This document shows, one piece after another, positions 16,747 to 24,633 of a stretch of 64,000 nucleotides of DNA. The translations under genes were made by a program, and so were the position numbers. This DNA comes from CALBPI01 sp038529355. Lineage in GTDB: Bacteria; Pseudomonadota; Gammaproteobacteria; Steroidobacterales; Woeseiaceae. The stretch lies in contig JBCBDU010000004.1 in the NCBI GenBank assembly GCA_038529355.1, positions 1 to 64,000 of the forward strand, in the 5' to 3' direction. Below the pieces are notes generated by a model that searched no databases, had not been told where the DNA came from, and worked only from the letters and a program-made list of their open reading frames with translations. How positions within the stretch are numbered: the first letter of the stretch is position 1; each line of letters opens with the position of its first letter.

Positions 16747-17823
16747 ATGACGACGCAGCAAGTCGACGTGGTCATCATTGGCGCCGGGCTTGCCGGTACG
16801 ACGCTTGCGTGGCAACTACGCAAGCTTGGCGTCACGTTTGCGATCATTGATGATGGTAGGCTCGGCGCCTCGCATGTTGCCGCAGGGCTCATCACGCCGG
16901 TCACGGGAAAAGCACTACGCGTGCAGCCTGACTACGCGCGACTTTTACGCAGTGCCCAACACCTTTATCGGCACGTTGAGCAGACAACGGGTTGCCCGCT
17001 ACTCGATGTTCAGACAACTGTGCGACATCTAACCGACGCCAAGTCACAAAGCGTCTGGCAACAGCGCGGCGCGCTCGGTATTGCCTACGCTGATGCGACA
17101 CCGGCGGGCGCAAATGACGAGCAATCGCTGCGCGTGCCGTCATTGACCCTGCGCTGCACCTACCGATTAAATGTGCCGCAATATCTTGCCGCATCGCGCG
17201 CTGTTTGGCAGGCCATGGGGGCCTATCGACGCGGCGCGCCCAATGATGCACAGATCGCGCAGGCGCTTGCGAAGCCCGAGCACGGTCTGCACTGCGCCGA
17301 CGGTCGAATCGCCGCGAAATACATCGTGTGTTGCCGCGGCGCCTTTGATCGGCACAGCCCATGGTTTAACGGCCTGCGTTGGCGTTGTGCCAAAGGCGAC
17401 CTGTTGCAGATCCAATCGGAGCAACCGTTCGCGCCGATACGCGTCCATGCCAGTGGCCTGTGGCTGTGCCCAACGGCCAGCCATTCGGCAATGCTCGGCG
17501 CCACCTACTCCTGGGACGTTCTCAATAATGCGCCAGATGCGGATGCGCAACGGTTCTTGCTCGACAAGGCACCGGCGCTGACCGCCAACCCGATAACGGT
17601 GACGCAACACCTGGCTGGCGTACGGCCGATTGTCGGCGGTCGTGAGCCGGTGATTGGATCAGTGCCTGATCAACCGAATCTGCTGCTATGCAACGGATTG
17701 GGCTCCAAAGGCAGCCTGCTCGCGCCGCAAGTCACCGGTCAGCTCGCCCGCTACCTAGCACGCGGCACGCCCATCGCTGCGCAGTTCTCATTGCAACAAC
17801 GCCTCGCGGGTCTCGCTGCGTGA
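16747..17823 (+). CDS. FAD-dependent oxidoreductase resembling the MnmC oxidase domain (MnmL-like)
   Basis: A 358-residue DAO-family flavoprotein. GAGLAG at 12-17 is the FAD loop. The C-terminal RPIVGGREPVIG (293-304) and GLGSKG (317-322) match in position and pattern the RCATRDHLPMVG and ALGSRG segments of the E. coli MnmC oxidase domain, which removes carboxymethyl from cmnm5U in tRNA to give nm5U. The stop overlaps the next gene by GTGA, and that gene is a YtqB/MnmM-type methyltransferase, the enzyme that would methylate nm5U. I infer a stand-alone MnmC(o), as in Bacillus MnmL. Glycine or other amino acid oxidase is the alternative. The start at 16747 follows the arfB stop by 2 bp. Confidence 0.72.
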   Translation: MTTQQVDVVIIGAGLAGTTLAWQLRKLGVTFAIIDDGRLGASHVAAGLITPVTGKALRVQPDYARLLRSAQHLYRHVEQTTGCPLLDVQTTVRHLTDAKSQSVWQQRGALGIAYADATPAGANDEQSLRVPSLTLRCTYRLNVPQYLAASRAVWQAMGAYRRGAPNDAQIAQALAKPEHGLHCADGRIAAKYIVCCRGAFDRHSPWFNGLRWRCAKGDLLQIQSEQPFAPIRVHASGLWLCPTASHSAMLGATYSWDVLNNAPDADAQRFLLDKAPALTANPITVTQHLAGVRPIVGGREPVIGSVPDQPNLLLCNGLGSKGSLLAPQVTGQLARYLARGTPIAAQFSLQQRLAGLAA

Positions 17824-18416
17824 GCACACGGTTAACGGCATTGGCACATCAACTACTGCGGGCGCACCTGGCGCCGGGAGACACAGCGATCGATGCAACC
17901 ACCGGTAACGGGCACGATACGTTGATGCTTGCCCAATGCGTGGGCGCAAAAGGTCGCGTATTCGGCTTTGATGTGCAACCGGCCGCGCTAGACAGCACGC
18001 GCAACCGGCTCCAGCACGCCACCGCATTGCAGCAGGTTACGCTGCTGCTGCGCAGCCACGCAGAGCTTGCAAGCGCACTAGGCGAATATGGCATGGAGAC
18101 CACACGCGCTGCTGTATTCAATCTGGGGTATCTGCCCGGCAGCGACAAACACATCACGACGCTTACCCCATCGACGCTCTCGGCCCTTGAGCAATCGCTG
18201 CAGCTACTGGACATCGATGGCGTGCTGCTTGTCATGGCTTATCGCGGGCACCCGGCCGGTGCCGAGGAATCTGCGCACATTGAGCAGTGGATGCAGGATC
18301 AAGCCAGGCGTTGGCAAGTTCGCAGGCGCTGTGCTGCAAACAACGGTCCGATACTGTATGCGTTGCACAAGACGGCCGCCGACAAAACGACGGCCGTCAT
18401 CGGCACGATTGACTAA
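17820..18416 (+). CDS. mnmM: YtqB/MnmM-family tRNA nm5(s2)U methyltransferase
   Basis: A 198-residue class I SAM methyltransferase, starting at GTG 17820 within the stop of the FAD gene. DATTGNGHDT at 25-34 is the SAM loop, FGFDVQ the acidic strand, and NLGYLPGSDK (101-110) with YRGHPAG (141-147) are the hallmark motifs of the YtqB family. B. subtilis YtqB, now MnmM, methylates nm5s2U to mnm5s2U at the wobble base. Most Gammaproteobacteria use the MnmC fusion for this step. The frame extends upstream to 17688 but that part lies within the previous gene and lacks homology. Its end overlaps the convergent acyl-CoA dehydrogenase gene by 4 bp. Confidence 0.82.
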   Translation: MSTRLTALAHQLLRAHLAPGDTAIDATTGNGHDTLMLAQCVGAKGRVFGFDVQPAALDSTRNRLQHATALQQVTLLLRSHAELASALGEYGMETTRAAVFNLGYLPGSDKHITTLTPSTLSALEQSLQLLDIDGVLLVMAYRGHPAGAEESAHIEQWMQDQARRWQVRRRCAANNGPILYALHKTAADKTTAVIGTID

Positions 18417-19606
18417 GCTGCGTCGGCTCGCTTGGCGCTGACCGCTTGTTTTTTCTTCTGGCGCGGATCCAAACCGATCGAGCGCGCAATGATTTCGCGC
18501 ATGATTTCAGAACTACCGGCGTAGATACGTGACACCCGAGCGTCGGTGTACATGCGCGAGATCTTGTACTCGTCCATATAGCCAGCGCCACCGTGCAGTT
18601 GAACGCAAGCATCCATGACGCGTGCTTCGAGCTCGCTGCCGTAGAGCTTGATGCGTGCAGCCATATCCGCGCTCAGGTTGCCTGCATTGTGCTCCTCGAC
18701 GCAGCGATCCAAAAAGACCTGGGCCATGTCGATCTCGGTGCGCATGTCCGCCATCTTGAAACGTGTGTTCTGAAAATCAGCAATGCTCTGGCCAAAAGCT
18801 TTGCGCTCGCGAATAAACTCCATCGTGATATCGAAAGCATGTTGACAGGCGGCAATGTAACCAACTGCACCCAGCAGGCGTTCTTCAGCGAGGAATTGCA
18901 TCAGGTTGTAGAAACCGCGCGTCGGGTCGCCGAGCACATTTTCTTTTGGCACCTTGACGTCGTTGAAGAACAGCTCGGCCGTATCCTGCGCGGCAAGCCC
19001 CATCTTCTTCAGATTGCGACCGCGCTCGAACCCAGGCATGCCGCGTTCGACGACAAACAATCCGAGACCATGCGATGAATTCGGTACCGTACGCGCCGCA
19101 ACAATGACCAGGTCGGCGTTGATCCCATTGGAAATGTAGGTCTTGGAGCCGTTCAGCAACCAATGGTCGCCTTTATCAACCGCATTCGTTTTCATACCCG
19201 CAACGTCGCTGCCGGCACCCGGCTCGGTCATCGCGATCGCCAGAATGCTCTCGCCTGATATACACTTTGGTAACCAACGTTGCTTTTGTTCGTCGCTACC
19301 CAACTCGCCGATGTATGGTGCAACCAACCGCGAGTGCAGCGTCATGAAAAAGCCCGGGTCGCCATGCTTGGTGAGCTCTTCGATAACGATTTGCTCGTAG
19401 CGGAAATCGCTGACGCCGGCGCCTCCGTATTGCTCGTCAGCCCACATCAATAGCAAACCTTGCTCGCCGGCTTTACGGAACGCCTCGCGATCCACAATAC
19501 CATCCTCGCGCCATTGTTCGGCGTGCGGGCCAATTTCATTGATCATGAATGCACGCACCGCGTCGCGGAACATCTCATGTTCTTCTTCAAAACAATTTCG
19601 TTGCAT
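18413..19606 (-). CDS. Acyl-CoA dehydrogenase, long-chain (LCAD) type
   Basis: A 397-residue FAD acyl-CoA dehydrogenase that introduces the trans-2 double bond in beta-oxidation. Family segments include AMTEPGAGSDVAG, the flavin loop around SKTYISNG, and LHGGAGYMDEY. The position that holds the catalytic Glu in medium- and short-chain enzymes (YEGT) is Ala here (IYAGSSEIMRE), while LAEERLLGA supplies a Glu at the long-chain/isovaleryl-type site. This points to an LCAD-like arrangement. It is the last gene of the operon that runs from the TetR regulator. Confidence 0.92.
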   Translation of the reverse strand: MQRNCFEEEHEMFRDAVRAFMINEIGPHAEQWREDGIVDREAFRKAGEQGLLLMWADEQYGGAGVSDFRYEQIVIEELTKHGDPGFFMTLHSRLVAPYIGELGSDEQKQRWLPKCISGESILAIAMTEPGAGSDVAGMKTNAVDKGDHWLLNGSKTYISNGINADLVIVAARTVPNSSHGLGLFVVERGMPGFERGRNLKKMGLAAQDTAELFFNDVKVPKENVLGDPTRGFYNLMQFLAEERLLGAVGYIAACQHAFDITMEFIRERKAFGQSIADFQNTRFKMADMRTEIDMAQVFLDRCVEEHNAGNLSADMAARIKLYGSELEARVMDACVQLHGGAGYMDEYKISRMYTDARVSRIYAGSSEIMREIIARSIGLDPRQKKKQAVSAKRADAA

Positions 19607-19640
19607 CTCGTATTACTCCGTCACGCTGCTCGGCGTGTCG

Positions 19641-20432
19641 TTAACCTTTAAATTGCGGTGCGCGCTTTTGCAAGAATGCGCTCACACCCTCTACGTTATC
19701 CGGCGATCCGGCAAGCTCGGTTTGCAGCTTTGCTTCCAGATCGAACGTCGAAGCCCAGTCATTACCTTCGGCGTGTCGCATCGCCGCTTTCGTCGCCGCC
19801 ATAGACCCTGGCGCGCGTGCCGCCAACGTGTGCGCCCATGCTACTGCATTCGCGAGCACCTCGTCCTGATCAACAACACGATTGACCAAGCCCCAGTCGA
19901 GACAGCGCTGTGCATCTATACGCTCTGCCTCAACGCACAACTGATACGCGCGTTTGTAGCCGAGCTGCTGCTGCAGTAACCACGTTGCGCCACCGTCCGG
20001 CACCAATGCGATGGTCGAGAACGGCGCCAATATAAACGACTGATCTCCCATGACCGCCAGATCGGCGATCAGTGCGAAGGACAAGCCGATGCCTGCGGCG
20101 GCACCATTGATCGCAGCGATCACTGGCTTCGGCATCATGATGATTTCGTTGAACGCCGGACGATACTCACGCTGTAGCTGCGCCTCGACCGTTTGGTGTT
20201 GCGGAAAACCTGCAGTCAGGTCGGCGCCCGCAGAGAACGCACGGCCGGTGCCGGTAAGCACCACTGAACGTACGCTGTCGTCGCTGCCGGCTTCGGCCAA
20301 CGCCGCCGTCAGCTCACGACGAACCTCGCGGGTGAACGCATTCATCGCATCCGGGCGGTTAATGGCGACAATCGCGACCGCGCCATCGCGATTCAGCGTC
20401 ACTGTTGCTGCCTCACTCATCGCAACACTCAC
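19641..20432 (-). CDS. Enoyl-CoA hydratase/isomerase (crotonase family)
   Basis: A 263-residue crotonase-fold enzyme. The oxyanion-hole segments are RAFSAGADL and INGAAAGIGLSFALIAD, and the second covers the usual first catalytic position. It resembles PaaG/PaaB-type hydratase-isomerases rather than classical crotonase: at the first Glu position of crotonase the sequence reads SFALIAD without Glu, so isomerase activity is plausible. It overlaps the FadJ-type gene upstream by 4 bp, within the beta-oxidation operon. Confidence 0.85.
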   Translation of the reverse strand: MSVAMSEAATVTLNRDGAVAIVAINRPDAMNAFTREVRRELTAALAEAGSDDSVRSVVLTGTGRAFSAGADLTAGFPQHQTVEAQLQREYRPAFNEIIMMPKPVIAAINGAAAGIGLSFALIADLAVMGDQSFILAPFSTIALVPDGGATWLLQQQLGYKRAYQLCVEAERIDAQRCLDWGLVNRVVDQDEVLANAVAWAHTLAARAPGSMAATKAAMRHAEGNDWASTFDLEAKLQTELAGSPDNVEGVSAFLQKRAPQFKG

Positions 20433-22600
20433 GCTGCGCTGCGCGCAGACTCGGTCGCCTTCGGATAAAAGCTGCCGCCACTGTTGGCCAACTCGCGCAG
20501 ACTGTCCGGCACAGCGAACCGCTCACCGTAGCTATCGGCCATCCGATCGCACTCGGCGACAAACTGCGCCAGACCAACGGTCTCGATCAGTGACAGCGTA
20601 CCGCCGGTGTACGGTGGGAAACCCCAGCCGAGAATCGAACCGATGTCGCCGTCCGCAGGATGGGTGATGACTTTCTCATCCAGGCAACGGACCGTATCGA
20701 GCGCTTGCACGTACAGCAGTCGTTTGCGCACTTCGTCGGCGCTCGGCTGGTCCTCGCGCAGTGGGTATACATCGGCGAGCCCTGGCCACAATGACTTCTT
20801 ACCGTTCTCGGGGTAGTCGTAAAAACCCTTGCCGAATCGCTTGCCGCGACGATCGAGCGTTTCAACAAAGTGCTCGATGACGGGCGCAGCCGTGTTGGGT
20901 TTGAATGCATCGCCCAGTGCAACTTTGGTTGCCTTGCCAACATGGTAGGCCAGCTCCAGCGAGACCTCGTCGGTCACGGCCAGTGGTCCTACGGCCATAC
21001 CGGCCTGCTTGGCAACGTTTTCAATCAGCGCAGGACTGACGCCTTCGCTGAGCATCGTCATGCCTTCATTCGTGTAGGTACCAAAAACACGCGACGTGTA
21101 GAAACCGCGACTGTCGTTGACAACGATTGGCGTCTTGCGGATTTGCTGAATGTAATCCAGTGATACCGCGATCGCGCGATCTGCCGTCTTCTCGCCAACG
21201 ATCACTTCGACCAGCGGCATTTTGTCCACCGGTGAGAAAAAGTGGATACCGATAAACTGCTCGGGACGCGCCGATGCTTCTGCAAGACCGGTGATTGGCA
21301 GCGTCGACGTATTGGAAGCAAAAATGGCTGTCTCGGGAATAACCGCTTCGGTCTTGGCGGTCACATCCGCTTTGATGCCCTTGTCCTCAAACACCGCTTC
21401 GATTATCAGGTCGCAGCCTTCTAGTGCCGCGTAATCGGCTGTCGTCTCGATGCGCGCAAGTACTGCCTGCGCCTTCTCAGCCGTCGTGCGGCCGCGATCA
21501 ACCTGTTTTTGCAACAACGCTCGCGAGTAGTCTTTGCCCTTCTCGGCAGCATCCTGATCACGATCCAGCAAAACGACCTGCATTTTCGCTCGCGCTGAAA
21601 CGTAAGCAATGCCGGCACCCATCATGCCTGCACCGAGCACGCCGAGTTTTTTGACCGTCGTTTTCTCAACACCCTGCGGACGGCGCACGAGCTTATCCGC
21701 GGCACCCTTGTTGATGAACAGCGTGCGGATCATGTTGCGCGACACCGGATCCATCAGCAATGACGTGAAGTACTTCGATTCAATATCAAGTCCGGTATCA
21801 ATCGGTACAACCGTGCCTTCGTAAACGCACGACATGATCGCGATTGGCGCAGGATAGTTGTGGTTGGTCTCCTTGGCGATCAACGCCGCGCCAACCATCA
21901 GGGTTTGCACCGAGCCTGCGTGCATGAGGCCGGCGCCGCCCGGCACACGGAAGCCTTTCTTGTCCCACGGCTGCACGCCTTCACCGCCATCGAGAATCCA
22001 TTGTTTGGCTGCTGCGATCAATTGATCGGCCGGTACGACGGCATCAATGAAGCCGTGCTCGAGCGCTTTCGCGACACTGACATGCGTGCCCTGTGTCATC
22101 AATTGCAGCGCCGGTTGCTGGCCAATCAGACGCGGCAGGCGTTGCGTGCCGCCACCACCGGGCAACAACCCGACAGTCACTTCCGGCAAGCCCAATTTGG
22201 TTTTCGGATTGTCTGCGGCAACGCGATGATGGCATGCCAGACAAATCTCGAGACCACCGCCTAGCGCCGTGCCGTTGATCGCAGCAACCACCGGCTTACC
22301 ACACGTCTCCATGCCCCGCAGAATCGACTGGAAGCTGCGTGCGCCGCGATATTTGTGCTCGGCGCTGCGACCGTCGTCGTACGCATTAACCAGATCCATC
22401 AGGTCGGCGCCCGCAACGAATGCGTCCTTACCGGATGTCAGCACAACACCTTTGACAGCATCGTCGTCCGCCGCCTTAGCGATAGCGGCTTTCAAGTCGG
22501 CGACAAACGTCGGCGTCAGCACATTCATCGAACGTTCTTTGACATCAATCGTCAGCAGCGCAATACCGTCCGCGTCGATTTCAAAATTAATCGTATCCAT
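20429..22600 (-). CDS. fadJ: Multifunctional beta-oxidation alpha subunit (enoyl-CoA hydratase / 3-hydroxyacyl-CoA dehydrogenase)
   Basis: A 723-residue fusion of crotonase (about 1-190) and 3-hydroxyacyl-CoA dehydrogenase (about 310-700). Catalytic Glu118 lies in GGGLEICLACHHR and Glu140 in GLPEVTVGL. The NAD loop reads GVLGAGMMGAGIA, and HFFSPVDKMPLVE carries the catalytic His. Length and order match FadJ/FadB (714-729). The neighbouring thiolase, 30 bp upstream, is the usual beta partner. FadB and FadJ cannot be separated with certainty. Confidence 0.93.
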   Translation of the reverse strand: MDTINFEIDADGIALLTIDVKERSMNVLTPTFVADLKAAIAKAADDDAVKGVVLTSGKDAFVAGADLMDLVNAYDDGRSAEHKYRGARSFQSILRGMETCGKPVVAAINGTALGGGLEICLACHHRVAADNPKTKLGLPEVTVGLLPGGGGTQRLPRLIGQQPALQLMTQGTHVSVAKALEHGFIDAVVPADQLIAAAKQWILDGGEGVQPWDKKGFRVPGGAGLMHAGSVQTLMVGAALIAKETNHNYPAPIAIMSCVYEGTVVPIDTGLDIESKYFTSLLMDPVSRNMIRTLFINKGAADKLVRRPQGVEKTTVKKLGVLGAGMMGAGIAYVSARAKMQVVLLDRDQDAAEKGKDYSRALLQKQVDRGRTTAEKAQAVLARIETTADYAALEGCDLIIEAVFEDKGIKADVTAKTEAVIPETAIFASNTSTLPITGLAEASARPEQFIGIHFFSPVDKMPLVEVIVGEKTADRAIAVSLDYIQQIRKTPIVVNDSRGFYTSRVFGTYTNEGMTMLSEGVSPALIENVAKQAGMAVGPLAVTDEVSLELAYHVGKATKVALGDAFKPNTAAPVIEHFVETLDRRGKRFGKGFYDYPENGKKSLWPGLADVYPLREDQPSADEVRKRLLYVQALDTVRCLDEKVITHPADGDIGSILGWGFPPYTGGTLSLIETVGLAQFVAECDRMADSYGERFAVPDSLRELANSGGSFYPKATESARSAA

Positions 22601-22630
22601 TACAAATTCCTTGATTACTTCGTCGCCGCG

Positions 22631-23839
22631 TTACACGCGTTCGATGATGGTTGCGGTACCCATACCACCGCCAACACATAAATTGACCAGTGCTGTCGTG
22701 TCGTCACGACGTTCCAGTTCGTCGAGCACAGTACCGAGAATCATTGCCCCCGTTGCGCCCAGCGGATGGCCCATTGCGATCGCACCACCGTTGACGTTGA
22801 TACGGCTGTGATCAATGTCGAGCTTTTGCATGAACAACATGACCACCGATGCGAACGCCTCATTGAGCTCAAACAAATCGATGTCACTGGTTTGCATGCC
22901 GCAACGTTTGAGCACTTTCTCTGCCGAAGGCGCCGGACCTGTCAGCATGATGGTCGGCTCGCTGCCAACCGATGAGAAACCCTTGATCTTCGCACGCGGC
23001 TTCAAGCCAAGCGCCTCACCGATCGCCTTGGTACCGATTAACACCCCTGCCGCGCCATCGACGATGCCGCTTGAGTTGCCACCGGTATGGACGTGGTTGA
23101 TCGCTTCAACTTCCGGGTAGCGCTGCAACGCCACGGCGTCAAAGCCTGCCTGCTGACCCGGAATCACAAACGCCGGATTCAATTGCGCAAGATCGTCCAC
23201 ACTGGTACCCGGGCGCATGTGCTCATCGCGCTCGAGCACTGTCATACCCAACATGTCCTTGACGGGAATCACTGATCCGTCGAAGTAGCCAGACTCCCAT
23301 GCATGCGCTGCACGTTTCTGACTCTCTGCTGCGTACGCGTCGACATCTGCGCGCGAGAAGCCCCATTTGGTCGCAATCAAATCAGCGCCAATGCCTTGCG
23401 GTGCGAAATAGGTGTCATAAGCCACACGCGGGTCAGCGGCCATCGCGCCGGAATCCGACCCCATCGGCACGCGCGACATGCACTCAACGCCACCGCCGAT
23501 CGCAAGGTCACTTTGACCGGCCATCACCTGCGCCGCGGCGGCATTCACCGCTTCCAGCCCCGATGCACAGAACCGGTTGAGTTGCTTGCCGGGCACGTTC
23601 TGCGCGTAGTCGGCAACCAGCACCGCGGCACGCGCGATATTCGCGCCCTGCTCGCCAACCGGCGAGACGCATCCCAGCACCACATCATCGACATAGCTGG
23701 TATCGAGCTCATTGCGATCGCGCAGCGCCGCCAACATCTGGCGGGTCAAGTCTATGGGGGTGATCTGATGCAGCGAGCCACTCGCTTTGCCGCGCCCTCG
23801 CGGAGTGCGAACAGCATCAAAAATATAAGCGTCAGCCAT
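22631..23839 (-). CDS. Acetyl-CoA C-acyltransferase (thiolase)
   Basis: A 402-residue thiolase that cleaves 3-ketoacyl-CoA. Nucleophilic Cys91 sits in NRFCASGLEAVN, the His in GGAIAMGHPLGATGA, and the second Cys in NLCVGGGMG. It is second in the operon after the TetR gene (36 bp) and precedes the FadJ-type gene, forming the two-subunit beta-oxidation complex typical of FadAB/FadIJ. Confidence 0.93.
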   Translation of the reverse strand: MADAYIFDAVRTPRGRGKASGSLHQITPIDLTRQMLAALRDRNELDTSYVDDVVLGCVSPVGEQGANIARAAVLVADYAQNVPGKQLNRFCASGLEAVNAAAAQVMAGQSDLAIGGGVECMSRVPMGSDSGAMAADPRVAYDTYFAPQGIGADLIATKWGFSRADVDAYAAESQKRAAHAWESGYFDGSVIPVKDMLGMTVLERDEHMRPGTSVDDLAQLNPAFVIPGQQAGFDAVALQRYPEVEAINHVHTGGNSSGIVDGAAGVLIGTKAIGEALGLKPRAKIKGFSSVGSEPTIMLTGPAPSAEKVLKRCGMQTSDIDLFELNEAFASVVMLFMQKLDIDHSRINVNGGAIAMGHPLGATGAMILGTVLDELERRDDTTALVNLCVGGGMGTATIIERV

Positions 23840-23875
23840 GGTGTATTTCCTTTAACGTGATGGGGTGACAGCAGG

Positions 23876-24517
23876 CTACGGTGCCAGCTGCTCACTGAGC
23901 GTTCGAATAAACTCGCGGTGTATGTCCGCAAAATCCAGTTGACTGGGGTTGAGCAGCCAGATGTAAGTGATGCCGGCGATGTGCGCGACATACTGTGTTG
24001 CGGCCGTACGCGGCGAAATATCATCGCGCACCGAACCGTCGGCTATACCGTCTGTGATCCAGCGCTCCGCGTCAGCGATCTGGCGTGCAAATGCCTGCTT
24101 CGAAATGCCGCGCAGTTCGCCATTCGGGGACGCGCCGCCGTAGTACAAAATATGCAACACGCGGATGTCTTTGGGCGCATCGGTCACAAAGCGATAATAG
24201 GCGTCCGCGGCTGCCGATAGCGCTGCCGCACCCGTTTGCTCGCCAACTGCGGTGTTCAGGTAACCAACCCAGCGGCGCTGAATCGTGTTGACCACTTCCT
24301 CGAACAGACCTGCTTTGGAGCCAAAACGGTACGTCGCCAGACCGCGGCTGTACCCTGCGCGCTCACCGATCGCCGACAGCGTTGTGTGGTTGGTGCCACG
24401 TTCGAGAATCAGGTCTATAGCGGCGGCGATCATGGCCTGATCCGACGCGGCAACCCGCTCAGCCTGCGTCTTCGACTCCGGGCTTGTTACCGGGTTCGCT
24501 TCGTTTGCTCGTGCCAC
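23876..24517 (-). CDS. TetR/AcrR-family regulator of the beta-oxidation/P450 locus
   Basis: About 213 residues. The helix-turn-helix reads TTLSAIGERAGYSRGLATYRFGSKAGLFE. I place the start at GTG 24517 (VARANEAN), because the longer frame to 24622 would run through a palindrome that looks like its own operator and adds no domain sequence. GGGGGC lies upstream of this GTG as a modest ribosome site. It precedes the thiolase on the same strand and diverges from the P450. TetR proteins of this type often respond to acyl-CoA or the substrate of the pathway, which is inference here. Confidence 0.82.
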   Translation of the reverse strand: MARANEANPVTSPESKTQAERVAASDQAMIAAAIDLILERGTNHTTLSAIGERAGYSRGLATYRFGSKAGLFEEVVNTIQRRWVGYLNTAVGEQTGAAALSAAADAYYRFVTDAPKDIRVLHILYYGGASPNGELRGISKQAFARQIADAERWITDGIADGSVRDDISPRTAATQYVAHIAGITYIWLLNPSQLDFADIHREFIRTLSEQLAP

Positions 24518-24571
24518 GCGCGCCCCCGCTCGTCTGGCCAAAATCAAGCCACAAGAATGCGGTGAAAAATA

Positions 24572-24586
24572 CTTGTTGTCAACAAG
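24572..24586. promoter_or_regulatory. Palindromic operator CTTGTTG-T-CAACAAG
   Basis: A perfect 7-1-7 palindrome in the gap between the TetR and P450 starts. On the minus strand it contains TTGACA, a possible -35 box for the TetR/thiolase operon, and on the plus strand TTGTTG stands 18 bp before TATGGT (24597-24602). A bound repressor would block both directions. Confidence 0.6.
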
Positions 24587-24633
24587 CAAGTAGGCGTATG
24601 GTTGCCAGACAGGCGTCGACAACCGGAGTCATT

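Noticed and set aside
24518..24622. Longer N-terminus for the TetR regulator
   Set aside because: It would be coded across the palindromic operator and has no similarity to the TetR DNA-binding domain, which starts later.
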